Below are positions 7,993 through 15,087 of a DNA stretch of 36,089 nt, piece by piece; within the stretch, counting starts at the first letter, position 1; every line of letters starts with the position of its first letter. The notes beneath the pieces are model-generated. The model was not told where the DNA came from and made no database searches. It saw only the letters and a program-made list of their open reading frames with translations. This DNA is from JAYPWI01 sp038135065 (GTDB lineage: Bacteria; Actinomycetota; Acidimicrobiia; Acidimicrobiales; Poriferisodalaceae). The translations under genes and the position numbers were made by a program. The DNA is taken from positions 1 through 36,089 of the forward strand of contig JAYPWI010000033.1 in the NCBI GenBank assembly GCA_038135065.1, given 5' to 3'.

Positions 7993-8876
7993 GCCCCGCC
8001 CACCGAGGTCGCGGACCGGCCCCACCGCACCCAACGCTCGAGCGGCAGCGCGCTGCTGTAGGCGATGCCACTGAGTTGGTACGGAAAGACGATCGCCATC
8101 ACCGCCAGCACTCCAACGTGGAAGGCCCATGCAGCGCCGATCCACCAGCGGGCCACCGTCCAGCGAGCCCCGATCAGTGGAGCAGCCCATTCGATCAGCA
8201 CCGTTGCGAGGGCCATCGCGACGAACACCCAGGCGAATCGAGTCAGCCAGCCACCGAGGGGACTGTGGGGATCACCGAGGAGATGCTTTCGCAGGTTGTC
8301 GTATGCAACCTGATTGCGCAGTACGTCCCCGCTGACCCACGCGAGTCCGCCGTTGCGGGCCTTCGCCACCGCAGCGAGCAGGTACGACAGAGCGGTGAGT
8401 GCTGACATCAACCGCAATGCGCCCCGATAGCTGGTTGCTGGTCGGTCCGGAGGCATCCCACGTCGGTCGCTGCGGCGGGCGTCGAGGGAGCAGCACCGGG
8501 CAGCTGGTGTACAACCGACCACGATCAGGTGGAACACGAGCAAGTTCTCGGTGTGCAACACCTGGCCCCATGACAGTCGATAGGTCAGCAGGAGCAGGGT
8601 CAGACCAGCGAATGCGGGGCCACTGACCGAGAACCGGCACCCGGTCGTTGCCGCAAGGCCTGCAACGACCGCTGCCACCAGCAGCGCGGCGAGCACCGGA
8701 CGGCTGAGGGGCTGCAGTCCCAGCGCCGATACCACACCGACCGGATCCCAGCGCTCGGCGCCGAGATCGCCTGTGCTCCAGATATGGGGGCTTCGTAGGA
8801 CCAGGTACACGGTCGCGTACCCGCAGACCAGGACCCGCACCATGGCGAGACGGCGTCGGGCCTCAGCCTCGGTCAC
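7959..8876 (-). CDS. HTTM-family integral membrane protein
   Basis: 305 residues with several hydrophobic segments (for example VLAALLVAAVVAGLAATTG, FAGLTLLLLTYRL, LMSALTALSYLLAAVAKA, FVAMALATVLIEWAAPLIG, FHVGVLAVMAIVFPYQLSG). The pattern WVSGDVLRNQVAYDNLRKHL, just after the central helix pair, is typical of HTTM proteins, a family related to the membrane part of vitamin K-dependent gamma-carboxylase. The bacterial function is not established. The start GTG 8876 lies inside the end of the preceding gene (14-nt overlap), so the two are translationally coupled. The 3' end overlaps the cupin gene on the other strand. The extramembrane gamma-carboxylase part is absent. Confidence 0.75.
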   Translation of the reverse strand: MTEAEARRRLAMVRVLVCGYATVYLVLRSPHIWSTGDLGAERWDPVGVVSALGLQPLSRPVLAALLVAAVVAGLAATTGCRFSVSGPAFAGLTLLLLTYRLSWGQVLHTENLLVFHLIVVGCTPAARCCSLDARRSDRRGMPPDRPATSYRGALRLMSALTALSYLLAAVAKARNGGLAWVSGDVLRNQVAYDNLRKHLLGDPHSPLGGWLTRFAWVFVAMALATVLIEWAAPLIGARWTVARWWIGAAWAFHVGVLAVMAIVFPYQLSGIAYSSALPLERWVRWGRSATSVGGAQARASGPSLQ

Positions 8877-9384
8877 CGGCAGGCCGTTCTATCGGGCACC
8901 GGGTGTGGATCTCCGTCAGCATCGGCGAACTGTCACCGGCGAACCAACGGACCGCGTCGAAGGTCTCCGTCGCCACCTCGATGGTCACCACATCACCGGG
9001 GTTCATAGCGACGCGCGCGGCGACGTCGCGGCACAGACGAACGGTCGCTTCTGTTCCCGAAGCAACCGACTGCCGCACGATCGATCCGGCCACGATCACC
9101 TCCACAGTCCCGGCGATCAACTCGGGCGACAGCGTCACCGAGGAGCCATCGGCGCGCCGGCCCCGCACCACGTCGATGTCCGCGATGGGCTCGCGGGCGT
9201 AGGAGAACATCGGGTAGGTCGAATGGGGGAACGAGTCGGCGCGTCCCCAGCCAAGCAGCGGAAACAGACTCCACCCGACAAGCACCACGCTGAGGAGGAT
9301 CGTTCTCGGGCTGCCCGCAAACCGGCCTCGCGGTCGGCGAGCCGTTCCGGCGCAGAGACGGGACCGCCGATGGAGCCTGCGCAT
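8863..9384 (-). CDS. Small membrane-anchored protein, partner of the HTTM protein
   Basis: 173 residues. A basic N-terminus (MRRLHRRSRLCAGTARRPRGR) is followed by one transmembrane segment (TILLSVVLVGWSLFPLLGWG, about residues 29-48), so most of the protein should be outside the membrane. Just after the segment comes DSFPHSTYPMFSYAR; a short aromatic motif of this type is often seen in proteins encoded next to HTTM genes. No catalytic motif is recognised. The stop overlaps the HTTM start by 14 nt, so the two products probably act together. ATG 9384 lies 6 nt behind a CACAAT -10-like box. It is divergent from the HNH nuclease gene. Confidence 0.65.
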   Translation of the reverse strand: MRRLHRRSRLCAGTARRPRGRFAGSPRTILLSVVLVGWSLFPLLGWGRADSFPHSTYPMFSYAREPIADIDVVRGRRADGSSVTLSPELIAGTVEVIVAGSIVRQSVASGTEATVRLCRDVAARVAMNPGDVVTIEVATETFDAVRWFAGDSSPMLTEIHTRCPIERPAGDRG

Positions 9385-9390
9385 CTCGGC

Positions 9391-9396
9391 ATTGTG
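9391..9396 (-). promoter_or_regulatory. -10 box (CACAAT) for the small membrane protein gene
   Basis: CACAAT is 6 nt before ATG 9384 and resembles the GACAAT boxes at 6681 and 26825. No ribosome binding site is present, so a leaderless start is likely. Confidence 0.35.
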
Positions 9397-9441
9397 GCAC
9401 TCGGTCGGCGCCGCCTACCCATGGCTGCCAGACCGTTGCCG

Positions 9442-9447
9442 TATCGT
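9442..9447 (+). promoter_or_regulatory. -10 box (TATCGT) for the HNH nuclease gene
   Basis: TATCGT fits TANNNT and lies 7 nt before GTG 9455. This supports GTG 9455 as a leaderless start rather than the longer frame from GTG 9392. Confidence 0.5.
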
Positions 9448-9454
9448 TCGCACC

Positions 9455-10690
9455 GTGAGGTGCTCTTCCCTGCCACTGCACGCCGTGGCGATCCTCGCTG
9501 CGCTGATGTTGTCGTGCGGCGCCCCCACCCCACACAGCGACGCCACGAGCGGGTCAGTGCGGGCCGTGACGAGCGAAGGGGCGCCCCAAGGAGTGCGGTT
9601 GATCGTTGGGACAGCGGCCACGACATCGATCGCCTCCTCGAGCACGGAAGGCACCTCTCCCAGTTCCGAGACGCCATCGTCGACCACGGTCGGCGCGGTC
9701 CCTCCAGCGGCGGCCCCCACATCCTCGACCACCACCGTTGCCGGCGACAGCTTGCGGTCCGCCGTCGCCAACACTCCGATCGCCGGTGGCGCCGTGGTAC
9801 CCGCCTATGACCGCGAGGCCTACCAACCGGGAGGATGGCCTGACACCGACGGGGACTGCATCAATGATCGCCACGAGGTGCTCATCAGAGACTCCGAGGT
9901 CGCCGTCGTGATGGACAGTCGTGGCTGCATGGTCGTCACAGGCCGATGGGTCGACGCCTGGACCGGCACGGTCCATTTCGAAGCTACGGCGGTGACAATC
10001 GACCATGTCGTAGCCATCTCCTACGCCCACCGGGCGGGTGGCTGGGCGTGGGACGATGCGACCAAGCGGGCGTTCGCCGCCGATCTCGACAATGTGTCGG
10101 CCCTGGTCGTTGTGGGTCCAGGCACCAACCAGGCCAAGGGGGCCGACGGACCCGCCTCCTGGCAGCCCCCGGATCCTGCGGCCCGCTGCCGTTTCGCCAC
10201 AGGTTGGGCGTCCACCATGCACAAATGGGGGCTGGCCTATCTGACCGTCGATGACCGAAGCGCCATCCTGACCCTGCTCGATGGATGCCCGAACGCAGAC
10301 GCAGGGTCGTCAGTACCGACGTCGGCTGGCAACCCACCTGCCAACATCTCCTCCACCACGACGGCGCCGGCTACCACCAGGCCCGTTCTCGCAGGTGACG
10401 TCGTCGTCATCCGTTGCGACGCCATCGGCGAAGAGGTCGAACTCCGCAACATGGGTGCAGTAGCCGTCTCACTCTCTGGCTATGTGCTCACCGACGAGTA
10501 CGAGCGGCATCGTTTGCAGTTGGGGGCCATCGTCCTCGAGCCCGGGGACGGTCTGATCGTGACCTCAGGGCCCGACCAACAGCAGGGCCCGGGCCGTTTC
10601 GGCTGGACCACCGCGCATGTATGGAACAACACGGGTGACACGGCCACTCTGACTGCACCGGACGGCAGCACGTCGTCTGCCTCCTGTTAG
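9455..10690 (+). CDS. Secreted HNH nuclease with C-terminal lamin-tail domain
   Basis: 411 residues from GTG 9455, chosen because it gives a proper signal sequence (AVAILAALMLSCG, with a lipobox-like Cys21) and sits behind a -10 box. Residues 25-115 are a Ser/Thr/Pro-rich linker. Residues 117-280 match the secreted HNH (DUF1524-related) nuclease pattern: TDGDCINDRHEVL, the catalytic TIDHVV with Asp183-His184, a conserved DLDN, GTNQAKGADGPASWQPP, and paired cysteines. After a second Thr/Pro-rich linker, residues 315-405 form a lamin-tail domain (VELRNMGAVAVSLSGYVLTDE...LEPGDGLIVTSG...), a beta-sandwich common on bacterial surface nucleases. The predicted role is an extracellular or surface-bound DNase for nutrient DNA or biofilm DNA; family knowledge supports nuclease activity, the role is inference. 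Convergent with the AhpD-like gene, 11 bp away. Confidence 0.85.
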   Translation: MRCSSLPLHAVAILAALMLSCGAPTPHSDATSGSVRAVTSEGAPQGVRLIVGTAATTSIASSSTEGTSPSSETPSSTTVGAVPPAAAPTSSTTTVAGDSLRSAVANTPIAGGAVVPAYDREAYQPGGWPDTDGDCINDRHEVLIRDSEVAVVMDSRGCMVVTGRWVDAWTGTVHFEATAVTIDHVVAISYAHRAGGWAWDDATKRAFAADLDNVSALVVVGPGTNQAKGADGPASWQPPDPAARCRFATGWASTMHKWGLAYLTVDDRSAILTLLDGCPNADAGSSVPTSAGNPPANISSTTTAPATTRPVLAGDVVVIRCDAIGEEVELRNMGAVAVSLSGYVLTDEYERHRLQLGAIVLEPGDGLIVTSGPDQQQGPGRFGWTTAHVWNNTGDTATLTAPDGSTSSASC

Positions 10691-10701
10691 CACGCCGTGT
10701 A

Positions 10702-11280
10702 TCAATCGGCTGCGGTGGCCCAGGGAGCGGCCGCAGTTGCCTCGAAGTGATCGGGCCGAATGCCGAACGCCTCGATCATTCGTTGCCAACCACTGCCGAT
10801 CGACAACAAGGCTCCCAACATCAGAATGTCCTGCTCCCCGAAGTGACGCCGAAGTTCCTCGTACAGTTCGGCGCTGATCTCGCCCTGTGGATCGCCCGAC
10901 AGGTGATCGGTCAGCCGCAGGGCGGCGATCCACGCCGGTTCGAGATCGGAGTGCTCGTAGTCGTCGAGCTGGGCGATGATCTCGTCAGTCAGGCCAGTGC
11001 GCACCAACGATGCGCTCTTGACCAGGCTTCAATGGAAGCACTCGTTACGATTCGCCATCCTGATCCGGCACAGTTCGATCATGTGACGATCGAGGCCGGA
11101 ACGGCCGCTGTACATCACACCGACCCACTCCAGGAACATCGACAGCACCGACTCGTTGTTGGCGAGGGTCCGGAACAGGTTGTCATCGGTGTACGCCTTG
11201 GCGTACCAGGTGTCGAGCCGACCTTGCTGGTCTGCCGACAGGCTCTCCACCTTCGGCAGGTGTCCATGTGCGTTGGCCAT
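10702..11280 (-). CDS. AhpD-like (carboxymuconolactone decarboxylase fold) probable selenoprotein, UGA = Sec84
   Basis: One continuous frame from ATG 11280 (GGGAGG 4 nt upstream) to 10702, broken only by TGA at 11029-11031. Read through, it is 192 residues and full length for an AhpD/CMD-family alkylhydroperoxidase. Residue 81-84 is Cys-Phe-His-TGA. Mycobacterial AhpD has Glu118 - 11 residues - Cys130-Ser-His-Cys133 and a Gly 12 residues later. Here Glu69 - 11 residues - Cys81-Phe-His83-TGA84 and Gly96 give identical spacing, so the TGA replaces exactly the second redox Cys. The His137 position is Lys88. The part after the TGA (SLVKSASLVRTGLTDEII... LGALLSIGSGWQRMIEAFGI) is well conserved, so it is not a decayed tail. 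A SECIS-like hairpin follows the TGA. AhpD-like selenoproteins are known from marine metagenomes. Expected role: thiol/selenol peroxidase or disulfide reductase. A Cys-to-stop mutation is the alternative. Confidence 0.8.
10999..11015 (-). promoter_or_regulatory. SECIS-like hairpin downstream of the in-frame UGA
   Basis: Starting 14 nt after the UGA, the RNA reads GCGCAUC-GUU-GGUGCGC: a 7-bp stem (one U-G pair) closed by a 3-nt loop beginning with G. Known bacterial SECIS elements have an apical loop with a G in its first two bases about 16-37 nt from the UGA; here it is at 21. The E. coli fdhF minimal element is also a 17-nt upper stem-loop. An outer AG/CU pairing across an A-A mismatch and a GCC/GGC pairing may extend the stem towards the UGA. 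It would bind SelB to allow selenocysteine insertion. Confidence 0.65.
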
Positions 11281-11298
11281 CAGACCTCCCTGCGGCAC

Positions 11299-11304
11299 AG
11301 GGTA
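11299..11304 (-). promoter_or_regulatory. -10 box (TACCCT) for the AhpD-like selenoprotein gene
   Basis: TACCCT fits TANNNT and ends 18 nt before ATG 11280. This would give a leader of about 11-12 nt holding the GGGAGG ribosome binding site. It lies just downstream of the long hairpin at 11307-11355, so the gene seems to be transcribed on its own. Confidence 0.4.
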
Positions 11305-11306
11305 GC

Positions 11307-11355
11307 CAACAAGCGGAGGCCGGGATCCTGCTCGATCCCGGCCTCTCACTTGTTG
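11307..11355 (-). terminator. Long inverted repeat, probable terminator of the lipoprotein gene
   Basis: CAACAAG (11307-11313) pairs with CTTGTTG (11349-11355). After a small internal loop, GAGGCCGGGATC (11316-11327) pairs perfectly with GATCCCGGCCTC (11334-11345) around a 6-nt loop, giving 19 bp in total. There is no U-tract on either strand. A second short palindrome, GGCGCT-GT-AGCGCC, lies at 11366-11379. Position after the lipoprotein stop and before the next promoter suits termination; an effect on expression of the selenoprotein gene is also possible. Confidence 0.55.
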
Positions 11356-11391
11356 ACTTCTCTCAGGCGCTGTAGCGCCCGACGGGCGGAC

Positions 11392-11706
11392 TCACAAACA
11401 GGTGAGCACGACCTCGATCATCAGGTTCGTATCCTCTTCGGTCAGCTCGTCCTCGGTCTCGGCGTTGGCCATGCGGTTGATCTGGTCCCGTGGGGCCTGT
11501 TCGAAGAGACCATCGACGACACATGTCGCTTGCTCGCTGGTCAGGCTGCCGTCCTCGGTGAGCACCTCGATGAGCCGGGTGCGCAACTCCCCATCAGACA
11601 TGTCCTCCGCATTCTCAGAGCAACCTGCGGCCAGGGATGCCACCAGCATGCCCGCGGCGAAGAGAAAGCCGAAGGGTCGGCGACGAAGAGGTGTGCGAAG
11701 TGCCAT
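11392..11706 (-). CDS. Small lipoprotein of unknown function
   Basis: 104 residues. A basic start (MALRTPLRRRPF) and hydrophobic run (GFLFAAGMLVASLAAGC) end in a lipobox-like Cys29, so it is probably lipid-anchored on the outer face of the membrane. The mature part is very acidic (ENAEDMSDGE, ETEDELTEED) and carries two cysteines, Cys62 and Cys103, which could form a disulfide. Short acidic lipoproteins with two such cysteines are common in Acidimicrobiia but have no assigned role. Same strand as the AhpD-like selenoprotein and upstream of it, with hairpins and a new promoter between them. Divergent from the alcohol dehydrogenase gene. Confidence 0.7.
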   Translation of the reverse strand: MALRTPLRRRPFGFLFAAGMLVASLAAGCSENAEDMSDGELRTRLIEVLTEDGSLTSEQATCVVDGLFEQAPRDQINRMANAETEDELTEEDTNLMIEVVLTCL

Positions 11707-11790
11707 GTGAAACTCATTTCTGACGATTTCCGGTATCTATCGGACTGAGGGTACGCGACCTGAGGTCCAACATCAGAGATGTCAGCTTGT

Positions 11791-11796
11791 TATCGT
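11791..11796 (+). promoter_or_regulatory. -10 box (TATCGT) for the alcohol dehydrogenase gene
   Basis: TATCGT lies 24 nt before ATG 11821. This predicts a leader of about 18 nt containing the GAAGGGGG ribosome binding site. Confidence 0.4.
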
Positions 11797-11820
11797 CGCC
11801 CCAGACGAAGGGGGTCTGCC

Positions 11821-12909
11821 ATGAAGGCTGCAGTTCTGTGTGAGCAACCGGGTGAGTTGGTGATCGAGGATCTCGTGGTCGACACCCCGGGACCCCAGGA
11901 GGTGCTGATTCGCACCGTCGGTGCCGGCCTGTGCCACAGCGATCTCCACTTCATGGAGGGCATCTTCCGTTCGCCGCTTCCTGCGGTCATGGGTCACGAG
12001 TCCGCCGGCATCGTCGAGGCGGTCGGATCCGACGTGACCTATGTGCAACCCGGGGATGCTGTGGTTGCCTGCCTCTCCATTTTCTGCGGTCAATGCCAGA
12101 AGTGCCTCTCCGGACGCCCACACCTGTGCCAGAACGCCCGAGCCACCTCGCGGGCCAGGGACGCCGCACCGCGCCTGCAACGGGCCGACGGGACCGCAGT
12201 CGATCAGATGGCTCGTCTGGGCGGCTTCGCCGAGATGATGCTCATCCACCAGAACGGGGTGGTGAAGGTCGACCATGACGTGCCCCTCGACAAGGCCTGC
12301 CTCATCGGCTGCGGTGTCACCACCGGGTTCGGGGCTGCAGTGCGCACCGCCAAGGTGCCAGTAGGAGCCACCACCTGTGTTATCGGATGTGGCGGCATCG
12401 GTCTATCAGCCATCCAAGGATGTCGGGTCGCCGGCGCCAACCGCATCATCGCAGTCGACATGAGCGCCGAGAAGCTCGAAACAGCCCGATTGATGGGGGC
12501 CACTGACACCGTCAACGCCTCGGAGGTCGACGACGTGGTCGCCGCGGTGAAGGAACTCACCAAGGGCGGTGTCGAGTACAGCTTCGAAGCCATCGGCCTC
12601 AAGCAGACGGCCGAGCAGGCGTTCAACATGCTGGAGGTCGGGGGGACGGCCACCGTCATCGGGATGGTGCCCACCAAGACCCCGATCGAGATCCGGGGCC
12701 TGGATCTGCTGTCCGAGAAGAAGCTGCAGGGCTCGACCATGGGCTCGAACCAGTTCCGGACCGACATTCCCCAGATGATCCAGATGTACCTCGACGGTCG
12801 TCTGATGCTCGATGAGATGGTGTCGGCCACCATCTCCCTCGACCAGGTCAACGAGGGCTACCAGTGGATGAAGGACGGCACGGTCGCCCGTACCGTCATC
12901 ACCTTCTGA
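11821..12909 (+). CDS. Zinc-dependent alcohol dehydrogenase (class III / NDMA-type)
   Basis: 362 residues from ATG 11821, which has GAAGGGGG 7 nt upstream; the longer frame from 11779 is not needed. Catalytic zinc ligands are visible as Cys38 (GLCHSD), His59-Glu60 (GHE) and Cys164. Structural zinc ligands are Cys89, Cys92, Cys95 and Cys103 in the usual C-x2-C-x2-C-x7-C spacing. The NAD-binding motif GCGGIG is at 189-194. The sequence resembles the actinobacterial class III group that includes mycothiol-dependent formaldehyde dehydrogenase and NDMA-dependent alcohol dehydrogenases. It oxidises an alcohol, or reduces an aldehyde, with NAD(H). The exact substrate is not readable. It forms a single-gene unit, convergent with the Ldh2-type gene 36 bp away. 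Confidence 0.88.
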   Translation: MKAAVLCEQPGELVIEDLVVDTPGPQEVLIRTVGAGLCHSDLHFMEGIFRSPLPAVMGHESAGIVEAVGSDVTYVQPGDAVVACLSIFCGQCQKCLSGRPHLCQNARATSRARDAAPRLQRADGTAVDQMARLGGFAEMMLIHQNGVVKVDHDVPLDKACLIGCGVTTGFGAAVRTAKVPVGATTCVIGCGGIGLSAIQGCRVAGANRIIAVDMSAEKLETARLMGATDTVNASEVDDVVAAVKELTKGGVEYSFEAIGLKQTAEQAFNMLEVGGTATVIGMVPTKTPIEIRGLDLLSEKKLQGSTMGSNQFRTDIPQMIQMYLDGRLMLDEMVSATISLDQVNEGYQWMKDGTVARTVITF

Positions 12910-12945
12910 GACGAGGCTTGCGACGACCCGCTCCCCAAGCGTCGC

Positions 12946-14016
12946 TCAGGACCCCAACAACTCCTCGATCCGCTCGGCGGCCACTCCGGCCGCAGCAGCG
13001 GAGGAACGCAGTTCACCCACAGTAGTGGGATCGACCTCGATGCCCTCCGCCCGGGCCAGGCGGGCCGCAACCTCGGGCTGGCCTGGCATGAGGACGGCGT
13101 CCGAGCCCTCACGGAGCCGGGAACTCCGAATGTGCTCGCTGTAGGCAGCGACCTCGGCCCGGAACGACTCACCCACCCCAGTGGCCGAGGGGTCGACGAT
13201 GATCGACAGCATGTTGTTGATGATCCGCCCGTCCCGCGGGTGATGGGGTGCCGCCGTTTCTCCACCGAGCAGTACCGACCCGAGCAGCTCACACATGATG
13301 GCCAACCCCGATCCCTTGTGTTCCCCGAAGGCCACCAACGCGCCCCTCGGGCTGGCGAACATCACGCCCGGGTCGTTGGTCAACCGTCCGTCGGGGTCCA
13401 ACACCGAGCCGTCGGGCACGGCAACCCCCTTGTTGTGAGCGACACGTGCCTTGCCCTGGGCGATGATGCTGGTCGCCATGTCCAACAGGATCGGAGGTTC
13501 ACCCTCCGGCCCGGGGATCGCCGCACAGAACGGGTTGGTGCTGAAGGCGGCATCGGCCCCGCCGTGAGCGGCGACGAGAGGTGGGTGGCCGATGACGTTG
13601 ACGAAATGAATCGACGCCATCCCGGCCGCCGCACACTGTTCGCCCCAATGCCCGATGCGGCCGATGTGGGAGCTGTTGCGGAGGCCGACCACGGCCACCC
13701 CTGCTGACCTCGCCCGTTCGATACCCATCTCCATGGCCTCGAACCCGTTTACCTGACCGAACCCTGCGCCCCCGTCCAACACCAGGAGGGAGCCGTTGTC
13801 GACGACGACCTCGGGATGCTGGTTGATGATCAGCTTGCCGGAGCGGGCGACCATGACGTACGCGGGAACCATCCCCACACCGTGTGAATCGTGGCCGGCC
13901 AGATTGGCCCCGATCAACTGATCTGCCACCAGCCCGGCCTCTCGGGGTTCGCTGCCCAGGGCCTGGCAGGTCTCGATGACATAAGAGCGGAGGGTGTCGG
14001 GATGGTAGGTCGGCAT
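12946..14016 (-). CDS. Ldh2/MdlD-family malate/L-lactate-type dehydrogenase
   Basis: 356 residues from ATG 14016, which is 6 nt behind a TACGTT -10 box; an upstream in-frame start at 14049 is less likely. The family hallmark GHDSHGVGM is at 41-49 with the conserved Asp-Ser-His. Further family motifs are GGAGFGQV, AGVAVVGLRNSSHIGRIG, STNPFCAAIPG, DMATSIIAQGK and EHKGSGLAIM. These NAD(P)H-dependent enzymes act on 2-hydroxy acids (malate, sulfolactate, ureidoglycolate, keto-gulonate) and do not have the usual Rossmann fold. The substrate is unassigned. It is downstream of the metallo-hydrolase gene on the same strand (68-bp gap) but has its own promoter. Confidence 0.85.
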   Translation of the reverse strand: MPTYHPDTLRSYVIETCQALGSEPREAGLVADQLIGANLAGHDSHGVGMVPAYVMVARSGKLIINQHPEVVVDNGSLLVLDGGAGFGQVNGFEAMEMGIERARSAGVAVVGLRNSSHIGRIGHWGEQCAAAGMASIHFVNVIGHPPLVAAHGGADAAFSTNPFCAAIPGPEGEPPILLDMATSIIAQGKARVAHNKGVAVPDGSVLDPDGRLTNDPGVMFASPRGALVAFGEHKGSGLAIMCELLGSVLLGGETAAPHHPRDGRIINNMLSIIVDPSATGVGESFRAEVAAYSEHIRSSRLREGSDAVLMPGQPEVAARLARAEGIEVDPTTVGELRSSAAAAGVAAERIEELLGS

Positions 14017-14022
14017 CGGCAC

Positions 14023-14028
14023 AACGTA
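14023..14028 (-). promoter_or_regulatory. -10 box (TACGTT) for the Ldh2-type gene
   Basis: TACGTT, then GTGCCG, then ATG 14016. The 6-nt spacing and the missing ribosome binding site point to a leaderless transcript. Confidence 0.45.
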
Positions 14029-14084
14029 CCCCGGCCCAGAGCCCCTCACCGGGCCGATCCCAACACCCCAGGGCCAGGCCCCTG

Positions 14085-14978
14085 TCAGAACAGGACGGTG
14101 CCCTCCATGTACCCCGGCTCCACGATCTCGGTGCGGGGGGCGACCCGTGCGATCTCTTCACGGATCGGACCGGTATCGGTCGGTACCGAGAAACCGGGCA
14201 GCCAGTCATCGTGGTGGCAGAACAACACCCGCCGGGGCCGCAACAAATCCACTTGTCGGGCCACGAACTGGGCCAGCGAACCCTGGATGGGCTCCCCGTC
14301 GATATTGCCCCGCCCGGCGGCCGCCAGGATGGCCACGTCGGGCCGCAGGTCCCGCAGCACTCCCGACCAGTGCCCCGAGGTGTCCTGATAGAGCAGCGAA
14401 CCCTCCGGCGTGTCGAACACGTACACCAGGGCCCCTCCGTCTCCTCGACGACTATGGCCCACAGCGCTCTCCGCGATGTGGGCCTGCACCTCGGGACCGG
14501 TGCCATCAGCCAGGTAGCGCATGAGGGCTCCCAGCCGCTCCTGCTGCTCGTGCCAATGCACGCCGAGGTCACCCAAGCAGACCTCCCCGGGCTGTGACAT
14601 CTCTGCGTGCGACCACACACAGCTGTGCTGGCTCGGGTAGACCGACACCGTCACGTCACCGCCGAGATCGATGGTCTCCCCACCGGCGACGCAGATCATC
14701 CGGGAAGGGTCGACCCCGGCCTCCTCCATCACCCGAATCGACTCGTAGGACCCGATAAGGGTCGCTTGGGTGTTGGCCAGGATCCGCTCGGCCCCATAGA
14801 GGTGGTCGAAATGGGAGTGGCCCACCACGATCCAATCGGCCTGGTCGACATCGTCTGCCGTCACACCGGGGCCCGCCGCATTGGCGGCTCGATCGATGTA
14901 GGCGTCGAGGAAGATCGTGAGACCGGCCGTGCGCAGCCGGTACGTGGCGCAGCCGTACCAATCCAGGGTCGTCGTCAT
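14085..14978 (-). CDS. Metallo-beta-lactamase-fold hydrolase
   Basis: 297 residues. The zinc motif HxHxDH is seen as His54-Ser-His56-Phe-Asp58-His59 (GHSHFDH). Later ligand candidates are the His in YPSQHSCVW, the Asp in LLYQDTSGHW and the His pair in LFCHHDDW. The order resembles the UlaG/L-ascorbate-6-phosphate lactonase-like and YtnP-like branches that act on lactones, phosphoesters or similar bonds; the substrate is unknown. ATG 14978 follows a TACTGT -10 box by 7 nt. An insertion of about 60 residues between the His and Asp ligands (EVCLGDLGVHWHEQQERL and after) is larger than in minimal members. It is divergent from hrpA across 109 bp. Confidence 0.82.
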   Translation of the reverse strand: MTTTLDWYGCATYRLRTAGLTIFLDAYIDRAANAAGPGVTADDVDQADWIVVGHSHFDHLYGAERILANTQATLIGSYESIRVMEEAGVDPSRMICVAGGETIDLGGDVTVSVYPSQHSCVWSHAEMSQPGEVCLGDLGVHWHEQQERLGALMRYLADGTGPEVQAHIAESAVGHSRRGDGGALVYVFDTPEGSLLYQDTSGHWSGVLRDLRPDVAILAAAGRGNIDGEPIQGSLAQFVARQVDLLRPRRVLFCHHDDWLPGFSVPTDTGPIREEIARVAPRTEIVEPGYMEGTVLF

Positions 14979-14985
14979 GAGACCA

Positions 14986-14991
14986 ACAGTA
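14986..14991 (-). promoter_or_regulatory. -10 box (TACTGT) for the metallo-hydrolase gene
   Basis: TACTGT, then TGGTCTC (7 nt), then ATG 14978. Leaderless geometry; no ribosome binding site. Confidence 0.45.
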
Positions 14992-15087
14992 GGGCCGATA
15001 CCCTCGGCGGTCGGGCCCGCACCTCAGCCTCGCCCGGTTGCCGACACAACGAGGCTCCCCTCCTGAGCGCGGACCGGCCGACCTTCA

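Noticed and set aside
10702..11349. AhpD-like region as two separate genes or a frameshift
   Set aside because: Both halves are in the same frame, so there is no frameshift. The second half has no start site of its own and begins in the middle of the AhpD fold. A single gene with an internal TGA explains it better.
10747..11748. A 333-residue plus-strand open frame antisense to the AhpD-like gene and the lipoprotein
   Set aside because: No family pattern, signal or ribosome binding site. The minus strand carries two recognisable proteins. Such long antisense frames are common in GC-rich DNA, and an automatic caller might wrongly pick this one.
12910..12945. GCGACG...CGTCGC inverted repeat between the alcohol dehydrogenase and Ldh2-type genes
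   Set aside because: Only 6 bp with a 14-nt loop and no T-tract; too weak to call a terminator.
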